A stretch of 64,000 nucleotides of DNA from Morinoia aosen (GCA_030386875.1 CM059579.1:19068484-19132483); one strand, 5' to 3'. Shown: positions 35,833-48,149, numbered from the stretch's first letter. Program-made: numbers and translations. Notes: generated from the sequence alone by a model not told the origin.

Positions 35833-36750
35833 GGCCGCGGCCAGACAAACAGCAGTGAAGCAGGGCTGCGCAGAGCAGTTTCGGCTCGCTGGTAGCTGCT
35901 AGCTTATGCTCGTAAGTTAGGTGGCCAAACAAACAGCAGTGGCTGGTCGTGAGTCCGCAGCATTTGTAATCTTGGCGCTACGATGGGCGGTGTTTTGTGA
36001 CAGGCAACCTCAAATTTTGCTTAATAAATAGATGTCGAACAGGCAATATTTCATCGGATCAAGTTTATTTATATCTAGACATATTACCATGCTGTGCATT
36101 ATCTTCTTAGCATTACAAGTGCATCCGTACACTGTCGTATAGTACTTTTCATTTCGCTAAAATATTTCTACCCACAATGTTTGAAATGGCTTTGGTACTG
36201 TTTTTTAATTGTTCCAGGAAATTCGACAAAAAATTAATTGCATGATAATATGCTAGTTATGGTTGATGATGGAATAATCATGTAAAAATAATTCACTGAC
36301 GCATGACTTGAAACTCATAAATACTTGAATGTGGATTATTTTGCAGTACTGGACGTGTAGAGACATTACAGAACAAGGAACATATTTGTTCAGGCGTATG
36401 AATATAAACATCTATGGATATAACAACCCAAATTTGGAATTTTTAAACCAATAAACAATATCTAAGTATAAAAGGATCTTTTGTAGTTGACGTGCGGCAC
36501 TAAGTTTCAGTTTAATGGCAATTTTCACGTAAAATTCGAACATCACTATCGTTTTTGGAGAAACTAACAGTTTTTTAGTGGCGTGCTTTCAAGGTTATTT
36601 TTACCGATGTAATGCTGATAAAACACAAACTTAAAAAATTCTGTATCGGCTTTGCCCAGCACTTTGCGCTGGTACAGAAAAAGTAAAAGATCCATCCTCT
36701 CCACATTTGACTCACATTTAACAATTCTATTTAAGTGCGCACATATACGT

Positions 36751-36753
<3 letters not shown>

Positions 36754-36787
<34 letters not shown>
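36754..36787. repeat. (TA)n microsatellite
   Basis: Uninterrupted TA run of about 34 bp inside the Harbinger-like element. Confidence 0.97.
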
Positions 36788-36790
<3 letters not shown>

Positions 36791-37198
36791 GCACCTATGC
36801 ATATATATGTTTCTATTCCTATTTTTTGAGTAAAAACAAAACCTCAAAACATATTACATTTTACCCAAAGCTCTGCGACCAGTTAACACTGAATCATATT
36901 TCAAAAATAGATTTATTTATTGCAATTGCTTAATGATTCAAAAATAGATCTATCACTGCCCCACAGGCCGTATCTGTGAATAAAAACAATGAAAAATATA
37001 AAAAAGACAAATGAAAAAAGTGCTCGTGAAAAATCATCATCTCTGTGCGTATGCTTATATCTATACAACAAATAATTCAGGAATTCCGAAGAATTCTCTA
37101 GTAGTATTTTGAATTATTTATAAGTTGTCAGCCATCTCTTGGGATATAAAATCTCCAAGAAATGATATTTTTGATTTAACTAGCCATTGACAGGGTTA

Positions 37199-37390
37199 AT
37201 CTATTTGCACGCCACGTTTGGTTTGTCTACAAGTACGCGTCGTTTGGTTTATCTATTTGTACACCTCGGATAGTTTGTCTATTAGTACGCCTCGTCTAAT
37301 TTGTCTATTAGTAAACCTCGAATTGTTTGTCTATTAGTAGACCACGTATAGTTTGTCTATTAGTACTCCTCATACGGTACGTTTGTCTAA
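37199..37390. repeat. 26-bp minisatellite, about 7 units, inside the Harbinger-like element
   Basis: Units share GTTTGTCTATTAGTA followed by a CGCCTCGT-like segment, spaced 26 bp apart (for example starts at about 37,273, 37,299, 37,325 and 37,351). The first and last units are degenerate. Internal minisatellites are known in Harbinger and other non-autonomous elements. Confidence 0.9.
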
Positions 37391-38108
37391 GGACGTCTTA
37401 TATTGAGAAATTTTTTAAAAGCCAAGATCTTGCCATGTATTTCATATGCCAACCTTTTTTTAAATAAACGGTTTTCTTTTCTTTCTTTCTCACAGATGAC
37501 CTAACCTGTGTTTCCTCAGTATTACTTAGGAGAAAAATGATTAATGTTTATAACTAAAAAAACTAATAGTTCATACGTAAAAGATATATGTTTCAAGTCA
37601 AGATGTCATGTGCCAAAAATAGACCAGATATGAAATATTCGGCATTGGTACGCTCTAAAGTTTAGGTATTGACAAAGAAAATGCTTGATATAGTATAGTT
37701 TTTCGATTTATGAGGTAGAAAATACCTATATACGTATAAATAACTGTACAATCCCACCTACCACTAACTTCCATAGCGTCTGCTATAAATGACCATTGTT
37801 CATTAACATAGTTATGATCGAAATATTAAGAGATGCACCCCCGATCGCAGGAATAGCGTGCACCGAGGAGATCAGAAGTCGACATCCTCCCCGTACGAAC
37901 TCTACGGTGCAACTGACTGCTAGCTCCCGAGCAGTGTTTTATCACCAGAGATAAAACGCCGCTACTGCTTGCTTCAGACAGCGCTGCCCTGCACTGCTCT
38001 ATGCTACTTGTCTGGCCACCCTAATAGGAATGCCACTAACATAAAACTCCGCGCGGTGTCTGCTCTGCTCTGCCCTGCTCCACTGCTGTTTGTCTGGCCG
38101 CGGCCTTA

Positions 38109-38340
38109 AATAGCAAGCGCAATACAGGAAGCTTTGGATTGCAAGTCATGGACAGGATGTGTTGGACTAGAGAGCCTTGGACATGAAACCTAGAACAACG
38201 AACCTTAACCAGGAATTTTTGGACAAGATAGCCTTCGAAAAGATAGCCTTAGAGAGGATAGCCTTGGACAGGAAAGTTTTGGACAGGATGCCTTGGACAT
38301 GAAGCCACGAACATAAAGCAGGCCTTGTACAATTAAGGAG
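38109..38340. repeat. Array C right part: degenerate 15-bp repeats
   Basis: Continues the decayed units interrupted by the transposon: words such as CTTGGACAGGA, CCTTGGACATGAA and GATAGCCTTAGAGAG recur at multiples of about 15 bp. No clean units are present. Confidence 0.8.
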
Positions 38341-40427
38341 ACGTGACAGGAACTTTGAAGATGAGCGCTCCTAAATCGTACTCCACTTTACACCTGTTGT
38401 AAGAGTACTACTGGAGTGTGTGCTTGGGCCACTGTGCAACTGTTGTGTAGCGGACATAGGAGCGGTCAGATTTTACTTTCGAGATGCTGTGTGGCAAAGT
38501 GGTGCTGGTTAAAAGTTTATAACCTGCTGTGAGGTAAATTTAATTGTTAAATATTCAACAATTACCCTAAATTCACTTGAACCAAAGTTGCTAATAGTGT
38601 TTGTAGTGAAAAATAACACATGTAGTAGTTTCGTAAAAGTATTTTTTTGTATAAGAGGTATTTTAATTAAAATTTCTTTGCGCACGAGCTCCATAACATC
38701 GTTCAAGGAATTTATTATTTTCCCATACGCGGAGCCGATGCTGATTCGCATGCGTCCTGAGTCTTACGTCATCTGTTATAATTGCCTCAACACTAACGAT
38801 GATGGTCGCTCCATTATTACGTAACTGCCGGAGGTCTAACGATTGCTCAGCAAACTGAGTGGAGGACACGAAACCATGAAAACGATTAAATTATATCGCT
38901 AACTCGGAATTAGTGACATTAGTTGCCCTCGGAAGATGAAGGAAGTGTACGCTTAGACGTTTTTGCAATAAGTGAAGTTTCATATCGCAGGAATGATATG
39001 CCTAAACGGTACGCGAAAGAGAGCGTTACCTGCACAAATTGTAAAGTGAAATAGACTAGGGCAAAAAGCCAATATTCAGATGCAGGTAGCAAAGGCCGCT
39101 AGAAGCTCTCGCTGCCCATTAGTTAATTACTTAAGGGAGGCTAATGAGGATATTGTGGCTTTCAATAATGAGGTGTGCAGCAGCAACAGCTAATTAGAGC
39201 AGTTCGCCGGCCTCTTAAAACGCCTCTGCTGCGTAAGGCGCTCCTAGCGATTAACGAATTAAAATGTGCGCTTATTGTTCAGGTGCTGGCGATGGAGGTC
39301 TGCTATGAGGGCAGGTATTGCGGCCATGATTCACATTTGGAGACCTCATTTATGAACCGCGAGATCAACGCTCAGCATCGTCCGACCTGAGTCGGAAAAC
39401 GCTAGACGGTGTTCGAAGGTAGTACGGAGAGGTATTTGGTCGCGCGAATCGATCCAAATGAATAAAGCGCGCGTATTCTATGTGAGGTATATTCTCTTCC
39501 TTGCACTGTTGAGAATTTGTATTGCTTCTTGAATTGGAATTAGTGGTTTGCCTCTTCGTTGGCAGGAAATAGTAAACCAGCGTTGCCAGGTGCGGTCGTT
39601 AGGTTCGTGTCGCAACCTTTAGATATTTACTTCCATTTGAACTCCTCTATTTATCTATTGATTTATTCACACACTCGCAAGCTTATGGGCCATTTCAGCA
39701 CTAGTCGCTTAGGTCGGGTTGTTAGGAGTAAGGATATTCTTTTTTCTAAGTAACTCAACAACGTACCTGCGTTAGTGTACTTCAAAAATAATTCGCTTTT
39801 TTATCTCAAATTGTGCATTCTTTTGTCTAGCTTCGGAGATGTTTTACTGTTATTTACATCCGATTCGATTTTCTAGTTCGATGAGTTTCTGGGTTATTAC
39901 CCGGGCCGGCGAGAGAGATCGCCAAACTCCGAACTGAAGCCAACTGAGCTTGCCAATCGAACCTGCACGCGTAAGGATTTACTCGCTTCGATTCATCAAT
40001 AAAAGGAGCCCTTGCATGAGAGCCGGTGTTTGAGTTAGACAACTTAATTAATACTTGCGCACAATGACTGATGGAGTTAAAACAGAGCCGGCCAGCCCGT
40101 TGATCTTTGAGAACACTTGGTCTTTCTTTTTCCTCGAGTGCCCTGATGAATGTTGGACCAGTTGATTGCCTCCACTCTTCGATCGAGCAAAATTTGGACA
40201 TCTTTAGCGCTTCGTATGGGCTCTTACGCGCTTCATATTCAGGCTGTCGGGAAAGCTTCAACTCTGCCCTTTATTTTCAGTGTTCTGGGCGTGTTTTCCA
40301 TCAACCTTGTCTGTGTTACGAATGTCTCATTCTTATCCAAGAGTAAAAGGCGATTACTTACAAGCTGGGTATTTTCAGTATACAGCGTTGAATAGGGAAA
40401 GCTCGCTGGAATATTGAACTAGGTTCT
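38341..40427. other. Single-copy stretch with candidate conserved non-coding islands
   Basis: No gene supported. GC-balanced, non-repetitive islands at about 38,690-38,960, 39,060-39,400 and 39,900-40,280 carry many TAAT cores (CATTAGTTAATTACTTAAG, GCTAATTAGAGC, CTTAATTAATACTTG). A 135-codon - strand frame at 39,854-40,261 (starts MKLSRQPEYEARK) has no recognised domain and overlaps one of them; it is probably incidental. Confidence 0.4.
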
Positions 40428-41569
40428 GGTGAGCTGACTGTTAAGGTGAGCTGGCAGTTATGGTGAGCTGACTGCTATAGTGAGTTGGCAGTTATGGTGA
40501 GCTGACTGCTATAGTGAGCTGGCAGTTATGGTGAGCTGACTGCTATAGTGAGCTGGCAGTTATGGTGAGCTGACTGTTATGGTGAGCTGGCAGTTATGGT
40601 GAGCTGACTGCTATAGTGAGCTGGCAGTTATGGTGAGCTGACTGCTATAGTGAGCTGGCAGTTATGTTCAGCTCACTGTTATAGAGAGCTGGCAGTTATG
40701 GTGAGCTGACTGCTATAGTGAGCTGGCAGTTATGGTAAGCTGACTGCTATAGTGAGCTGGCAGTTATGTTCAGCTCACTGTTATAGTGAGCTGGCAGTTA
40801 TGGTGAGCTAACTGCTATAGTGAACTGGCAGTTATGGTGAGCTGACTGCTATAGTGAGCTGGCAGTTATGGTCAGCTGACTGCTATAGTGAGCTGGCAGT
40901 TATGGTGAGCTGACTGCTATAGTGAGTTGGCAGTTATGGTGAGCTGACTGCTATAGTGAGCTGGCAGTTATGGTGAGCTGACTGCTATAGTGAGCTGGCA
41001 GTTATGGTGAGCTGACTGTTATGGTGAGCTGGCAGTTAAGGTGAGCTGACTGTTATGGTGAGCTGACTGCTATAGTGAGCTGGCAGTTATGGTGAGCTGA
41101 CTGCTATAGTGAGCTGGCAGTTATGGTGAGCTGACTGCTGTAGTGAGCTGGCAGTTATGGTCAGCTCACTGTTATAGTGAGCTGGAAGTTATGGTGAGCT
41201 GACTTTTATGGTCAGCTGTCAGTTATTGGGAGCTGACTTTTATGGTGAGCTGTCATTTATGGTCAGCTGATTGTGATGGTGAGCTGGCAGTTATGGTCAG
41301 CTGACTGTGATGGTGAGCTGGTAGTTATGGTCAGCTGACTGTTATGGTGAGCTGGCAGTTATGGTCAGCTGACTATGATGGTGAGCTGGCAGTTATGGTC
41401 AACTGACTGTGATGGTGAGCTGGCAGTTATTGTCAACTGACTGTTATTGTGAGCTGGAAGTTATGGTCAGCTGACTGTGATGGTGAGCTGGCAGTTATGG
41501 TCAACTGACTGTTATGGTGAGCTGGCAGTTATGGTGAGCTGACTGTTATGGTGAGCTGGCAGTTATGGG
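40428..41569. repeat. Array D: 17-bp minisatellite organised as 34-bp dimers
   Basis: Alternating 17-bp half-units GGTGAGCTGACTGCTAT and AGTGAGCTGGCAGTTAT repeat from 40,428 to 41,569, about 67 half-units. Up to about 41,160 the CTGCTAT/CAGTTAT dimer dominates, with occasional TTCAGCTCACTGTTAT. From about 41,200 the first half-unit changes to GGTCAGCTGACTGTGAT. Stops in the unit prevent long open frames. No function is evident. Confidence 0.97.
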
Positions 41570-43859
41570 GAACCGACAATTCTGGAGAGCCTCTTTCAAC
41601 AGAGAGCGCAGGTCAGTAACTCATACAAAGTTTGTCCTTTAGAGCATTGGCAAGGTATATCGCTTCGAATTATGAGCTTAAATCCCCTGCCGAAATGAAT
41701 AAAATGACTGAAATTATTGAAGGCGCTGGTCGCAGTACCGCAGTGGATTCTTCTGTGCACTTAAGTGAAGTTCACTTCAGACTGCGTGCAGTGTTGGTGC
41801 AGCCTCCGCCCTCCTGAGTGATATTCTAGGCCTCATCACTACATCACGTCAACGACCACCACAACCACCACTCACCACCCGGCACCACGCCTGCCACAAC
41901 CACACCACCAGCACCTAACCACCACACCACCCACCGTCACTCCACCCACCTGCACCTCACCACCGCCACATCACCCACCACCACCGCCACAAAACCCAGC
42001 GGCCGCGAGGGCTATGCTGCTTACCTTGCCGCTCCGACAATATTTGGCTGCCTCTTTAGCATCAGACGCAGCTCATTAAATTAATTTCCTTACTTAATTC
42101 TCCAGCCCAACTTTGACAGGAGAGAATTTATAGGCTCACCTTAAGTGCCTCACTGCATGGGCTGCGCGCAGCCGGCCCCGCTGTGGCTGCTGTTCCAGAC
42201 GAGGCGCGATCTTGTTCTGACCTTTAATTCAATAAACCCCATATTTACGAGACAGTTCAGATCCCGCCCGTATTTACTTCCAATTTGAATTTTAATTCTA
42301 ATGTGTGGGCATTGAGGAGCCGAATATTAGTCACTTAAGCGCGCATTAGCTAATTTCTCCTACGAATATGCTGGACCGAATTCCACGTTTGTTGTTGTAT
42401 TAACCTTGTTCACCGTATGAGATAGACAAGGCTTAGCTGCGTGCATTGTAGCTCAAGAAATTAGAAGGATGATTTCGGGATTTATTGTCATTGTGAGATT
42501 GTGTCTGTAAAATGTAACGATTCCGACATAATTAGGAAATGAAACCACCTTGAGCCTTCACGGAGTGATTTGCTTAATTTTACGCTCCCCACGCCCAACC
42601 GAAGCCAAAGAAGCGAAGGAAACAACAGCTAGCACATCAAATTTTATGCCAAATTAAAATTAATACAAAAGAATCATGAAACTATCGTGTTTTTAATAGC
42701 ATGTGCTCTCGAGGGCACCCCCTTCTGTGATTTTATTGTCGCCTATGTGTTATTTTTATCAAATTACGCCATCGTCGTTTCTTTTGTCGCTGCTTTTGAT
42801 GCTATTTTTCTTGAACGAGACTCATCGTCGTTGTTTTGCTGGCAAATGCCTACCTCATTATTGCTGCTCTCACTCAGCAGTCGAAGGTCAGCGGCGATAT
42901 TTCTCTCCCTACGTCAACCATCAGTCGTGCTTCGATGTCCCACCGCGATCCGCACAATGTTTTGAATATACTGCTTATTTGTTCCAGTTTTAATGTTCCG
43001 GAGGAATGACTCGCAAGACTTTCGTCGTATTGTGTACTATATTTTCATGATTCATTTATTTTGTGACTTCTGAGGATTCTTTTCTCATTTCCCACTTAAA
43101 CAAGAGGAAACCCTTGATTTACAATGTGAAAGTTTACTCTAATTCAAGATAAAAATAAGTTTTCCAGTACGTCATCTTATGCATTGAAATTCTGCAAAAC
43201 TTTTATAAAGCTCTGCACGTTTCAGTGAAATTTAATCAGAAACTGTTATAAATAAGCGGCAAGTTGAGTGCAGTTGTAGAACTGTATCACATTCGTATTA
43301 AATCTAGGTCTCAAAGACTTGGAGGCTTGGCACGAGCGTTCCACCTTAAGCTTAATATCGACTCGTCCGTTAGCCGTCACATTTGGAAAGCCCCGGAGGA
43401 CGGAGCCCGGCATTATGTTCTGGGCATGAAAGGTTAAGCAAACACCGGTGCGACGGCCCCTACTCCGGAAGTTTTCCTCATTGCAGTATACATATTGGAA
43501 TGCGTGTCACTCAGGCTTCCAATTTAGTCAGCCTGCGCCATTGCCGTCCGGACGAGTAAATAAACATGACTTGCTGCAGTATTTTAGACCGTATAAAATA
43601 AAGGTCTGGCCCACTCATACAAAACAAAATATAAGCCGCGAAAAAAGCTGAAGAACCTGAGAACAAATGCTTTATGATGTGCATGTAACATTCATGTCGC
43701 TCAGGTCTCACAAAATGCATTAAAATAAAATTTTAGAGACCGATACATGAGGCTGTGTAAAGGCCGAGCGGTGACCTGTCGCAGGCGCTGTTCCACAGTC
43801 GCATCACAAATTTAATTGATTGAATGAATGAAATGTTGCAGCAGGAGACAGGTCTCGAA
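41570..43859. other. Unassigned stretch with CAC-rich tract and TAAT-rich island
   Basis: Includes the CAC-rich tract (listed), then 42,000-42,400, a GC-balanced island with CATTAAATTAATTTCCTTAC, TTTTAATTCTAATG and CATTAGCTAATTTC. From 42,600 on it is AT-rich with short overlapping frames only. No gene supported. Confidence 0.4.
41853..41999. repeat. CAC/CCA-rich low-complexity tract
   Basis: Irregular CCACCAC-type sequence with almost no T-runs and no fixed period, directly after array D and before a GC-rich block. Confidence 0.9.
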
Positions 43860-44235
43860 CTGTACGTGTGCAACGGGTGTGTGGACATTTTTAGCACACA
43901 GCTGTGTCCGGTCCGGTCCGTGCGTTGCGCGAGTGTAATGTGTCTCGGGCATGAGTGTGTTGAATGTGTGTCTGGTTTCTGCGCGATGAGCGTTAGCTGT
44001 GTGTTCGAATCAGATGTTTGTGTGCCAGACGTGTGTGTAAAATGTGTTTGTTTCAAGTAAGTGCCTGGTGAGTGTGTGTGTTAGGTGTGAGTCTTGTATG
44101 TGTGTGTCAAATATGTGTATCATGTATGCGTCAGGTGTGTGTGAGTGCGTCTCATTTGAGAGTTATAAGTGTGTGTGTCATTTGTGCGTGTCAGGTGTGT
44201 ACGTCAGGCGTGTGCGCCAGGTGTGTGTTATATGA
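43860..44235. repeat. GT-rich degenerate repeat tract
   Basis: Repeated GTGTGTG, TCAGGTGTGT and TGTGCCAG words with irregular 8-10 bp spacing, densest at 44,030-44,230. It produces spurious Cys/Val-rich frames on +. A weaker echo lies at 46,175-46,260. Confidence 0.8.
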
Positions 44236-47200
44236 GTCACTTCATAACGCCCTACACACACGACGAAAACCACCATGTTCTAGTGAGGCAGCAGAGGACG
44301 ATCTAACTAACCGAACGTTTATATCCCGCACTACGGGGTTCACACCAACATCGAAACTCATTCACACCGCAACTCCTCGAAGATGTTAGATATCGACACC
44401 GAGAGAAAGGTTGTCTTTCAATAATCTTCTTATGTCAATATTTGATCCAATTCTTAGGAAAACTATATATGATATTATTAGAGACTCAATTAAGTAATAA
44501 TCAATGTTTCTATTGAGGATAGGACTTTAATGTATCATCATCAAACGATGTTGCTCATCATCATACCGACACAAACGTTTCAAAATGTGCTGCCTTCATC
44601 TGCTCTGGTGAGCCCGGGCACTGGTAACGTATTGCTGACGCAATTGAAAAAGGTCATTAGTTGCTACCCCGTCTGCCCTTCGGGCATGGCGAAAACCTTC
44701 CTTGATAAAATTCTTGGGTTGTCATCAGATAATAAGATCCAAGCGACGTGCAACGAATTAAAAGTTCCCATTCGAATTGTAAACCGGGAACGTTCGAGCA
44801 AAGCATCTGTATTCACATGAGCCCTATTCCCACCTCAGATTCACGAGCAGGATTACCTTTAACGTCTAAGATTATCTTTGATGCGCAGGATCATTTTTGA
44901 TGTAATAGGTTTATCTTTGATGTGGTTGGTATATCTTTGATGCGCTGGGTAATTTCGGAATTCTTTTTTTTTTAGTGAGTGAATGAATCATTAATAGGGT
45001 TCAGGTCGTCTTACTTCCCTGTCAAGGATGGAGTTGCAAGTTGTCGCTGACGTGATAGAATTTGATAATGATCGCGCCACATAATACCTCGAAACTTTGA
45101 AGTCTTAAACGTGTGAAAATCATATTATAGGTTAAATTTGATACAAACCATGGTTATTTACCTATCTCGTGAATGATTATTGAAATACTGGAGGGACAAG
45201 AAAAAAGTCATAATGACGAATATAAAAAAATATGATAAAGAGGATACGAACTGATGTGATTAAAATATCGCCCTAACTACTGTAGTTTGCTGTCGAAAAG
45301 TTTGATTCTAAGACTTCAGGAAATTATTCAAACGAACTTTTCTTTAGCCCATGATATTCTACAGGGCTCATATCTTTACGCCTCGTTGCTGAACTTAATT
45401 TACTGCCGTGCCTAAGTTTGAAAAGCCACTTGTATTACGCTGCGTGCTGCTGCTAGCTGCTTGTTTGGGAGGCATTTCTGGGTCATTTCTGCTTACACGA
45501 GCATTCAAGGGGCCAGAGTACTTTATACACTTGATTAATTGGGCTATATAGTTAATGCCTCTGTCCGCGCAGCTGCTACAACGCAAAAAACTGAGAGTTA
45601 GGTAGTCCTTCTTTTTGTTGAAATAATAAATTTTTGTTTGGTTTAAGACCATCATTTTGGTTCACTATTGTCCTGTTTTTCAGTCCCTGAGACTCTTTCT
45701 TTCAACTTTCATTTAGTTCTTAACCTTCTTTCTCAACTTACTGTTTCTGTACGCAGGAGATCCTGTTCAGGAACCCACCTTGTGATTTCACATTCCCTTA
45801 TCTCCAAAATAAATGGCGCCACCATCTTTTCCCCTTTGAACATCTTTTTTGTGGAAAGGAAGGCTGCAACTAACTAATCTATAATTTAATCTGCTACAAC
45901 ACGACTTTTACGGCGCAATGACGGTATACCGTAGCACTGACCTTGCTTTCGTGTCGCACTTTCCTTCTACGCCAACTTAGCTGGAATCTCTTCTCTTTTT
46001 GTGTGTTTAGTCCAATCGGTAGCGCAAATGGCGAAGAGTAGCTGCAGCTGTGACCCCACTACACTCGCATTCCACTGTCATGTGCTTACATTCTGCTAAG
46101 TGAAAATTTCCTAATATCGTAACATGAACATCCTTATACCGCCTAACACTTGGTGGCGTCAGCATAACAGCGTACCATGTGTGTGATCAGGTGTGTGTAT
46201 GCCTATTGTCTAGTGGGTGAATCAGGTGCATGCGCTAGTAGTGTGCATCAGAAGTGTAGCCCGAGACACGTTCATTAATGCATTTGTTATCTCTACTCTT
46301 ACGCACGAATGAAAGGTAAGGGAAAAGTACAGAACAAAACAGAGCAATAGGAGCAAGCCGAGTGGCCCATTCTGGAAGTACAGTACTGCGCCAGTCCCTC
46401 GCCATCAGACACCGCGCGCGCGAAAGGCACTGAAGCAGAAGTAGAGGGAAGATAACGACTAGCCCACTCACAGTCATCAGTTTCCATATCCAGGCACCAT
46501 ACGTTCATCTTAACAGGAGAGAGTGGCAGTAGTGTTTAAACTGCTGCGTGTTTGTCTCTTTCATGCTTCGTTGGACCTACTTCTGAATCATGAAATGGAT
46601 AACAGTTTATTTACAATGAAGTTGATACATCAAATTAGTTTCAACATTGGTTTTTCGATAATTATTTTGCGGTACTGTAATCGTTCTTTGTGTTAGCGAT
46701 TTTATATGAGCTAGAATTATATGATAGGATCGCGATGTCAATGATTGAATAACATATTGAAGAAAAAATGCAAAATAAAGTCCCTTGGTTACTTTACCTG
46801 TGTTAAAAAGTTGATAAATACAGCTCAAGAAAGGAAGAAATCGAATATCGGTAAGAGCGTCGTGTGAAATATACTTATATACATTTATTTATGCATGAGC
46901 TTAGCGATTCTGCTGCAGCAACCAATGTTGCTCAAAGTATGGTAAGTAGAAGTAATGTACAATACGCGTCAGTTGATCGTGTGGACTGACGCTATTTCTC
47001 CCCGATAGCCAAATAGTTATACATCGTTTAATTGGTCGTCAAAATTTACAAGAATTATTTTGTACGTGAATGCCAGTATAGAGTTGAGAGACAAAGATTG
47101 GGAACAGAGCGCTTCAAGTCAAGTGAATTACAGAAACTATCAGATTTTAACAATCAGTGGTGGGAATAACAATCACATTTATTGAAAATTTTGAAATTTC

Positions 47201-48149
47201 ACTCTTAATTTTTTGTTTTTCTAAAAAGATTTCACACATTGACTCATTAGCTTGTTGAACACGCTATTTATATTGAAACGATGCTTAAAAGCAGCAGCTA
47301 CCTCGGGAATCGATGAAAAGATACTGCGTTTAGTGTTGAAAAAAAGTAGAAGTTACAGACTAAGATGGACTAACTCTTGTACAAATTCACACAGCCTAAT
47401 ACGCATTTGCTTTTTACTAACACTCTGACTCCCAGGCAATCATTTAAAAGTCCAAATTGACGTTTGGTCCATGATAATTATGGACCGTAACAGAAAAGCA
47501 GGAGGAAATTTTTCGTGCATACCAATCGATGAGAACTGAGGAATACGCGTGTCTCTATATCCTAGATAACTTGCTTCACCACGCAATAAATTTTTTAATT
47601 TTTCTACTGGAGCAATATCGGCAGGAAAGTTCTGAGAATAGGAAACTAGAAAAGATTGCCAAGCAAGTCTAAACAAAGACGTGGTCCAACGCGAAAACAG
47701 AGCAATGAAAAAAATATTTGCGTTGATGAGCCAATATCACAATATTACTTATCAGGCATCGATGGTATTGATTTACAATCGAATATTTGCTAATCGAGTC
47801 TCGTCAGGTGAGCGTAGTCCTCAAAAAACTCGAATTTATTCTGTATTTCGGTGAAGGTTTGATTTTTTGAAAAATCTATGATGATGCTGACGCATTTCAA
47901 AGACGAAAATTTTCTTACAACGAAACTTAAAGTTGAAGGAATTGAATGATAAAGGAAAAGAGTTCTATTCCTACGCATTTCACAAATAAAACATACACTA
48001 TTCTTTTCTATAAAATGTCTCACTATGAAAATCCTCACTCGGGGAACATAGAAGGGTTGCTTGATCGCTTGTCTTGAATTTACCTTTGCAAACCAAGCGA
48101 TCAGATCTTTACCGATCTTTACTTACTTAAAGCGATCATTACCTTTGCC
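44236..48149. other. Unassigned AT-rich stretch
   Basis: No gene supported. A 96-codon + frame at 44,530-44,820 (contains VISCYPVCPSGMAKTFLDK) and several - strand frames have no family match I can name. A small 20-bp tandem array at 44,872 is listed. Confidence 0.45.
44872..44951. repeat. 20-bp tandem repeat, four units
   Basis: ATCTTTGATG or ATTTTTGATG recurs at 44,873, 44,893, 44,913 and 44,933, exactly 20 bp apart, with related sequence between. Confidence 0.93.

Larger units (their letters stand above)
35920..38021. repeat. Inner nested inverted-repeat pair of the Harbinger-like element
   Basis: On the left, GGTGGCCAAACAAACAGCAG starts at 35,920 after TTA. On the right, the reverse complement of the sequence ending at 38,021 begins GGGTGGCCAGACAAGTAGC and is followed on the + strand by TAA. 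Both resemble the outer TIR core (GGCCAGACAAACAGCAG), about 85 bp inside each end. Either TIR duplication or insertion of one family member into another would explain this. Confidence 0.75.
35833..38105. mobile_element. Non-autonomous Harbinger-like DNA transposon, 2,273 bp
   Basis: The ends are inverted repeats: the left starts GGCCGCGGCCAGACAAACAG and the right is its reverse complement. The first 25 positions are identical and about 43 of 46 match. Flanking TTA occurs directly on both sides (35,830-35,832 and 38,106-38,108), the 3-bp TWA target duplication expected of PIF/Harbinger. Removing the element restores continuous degenerate 15-bp repeats (AAGCC-TTA-AATAGC). No transposase frame lies inside. 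The interior is AT-rich, with a TA microsatellite and a 26-bp minisatellite. A second, inner pair of TIR-like sequences is annotated separately. Confidence 0.88.

Noticed and set aside
39854-40261. 135-codon - strand frame
   Set aside because: No recognised domain, no splice context, and it overlaps a TAAT-rich non-coding-like island.
43860-44235. Cys-rich secreted peptide genes on +
   Set aside because: Cysteines arise from TGTGTG low-complexity sequence; frames overlap and lack a conserved Cys pattern.
47440-47676. Possible gag-like scrap of a BEL/Pao-type retroelement on -
   Set aside because: A short stretch resembles the retroelement capsid region in spacing only. There are no terminal repeats or further parts nearby, so it is too weak to call.
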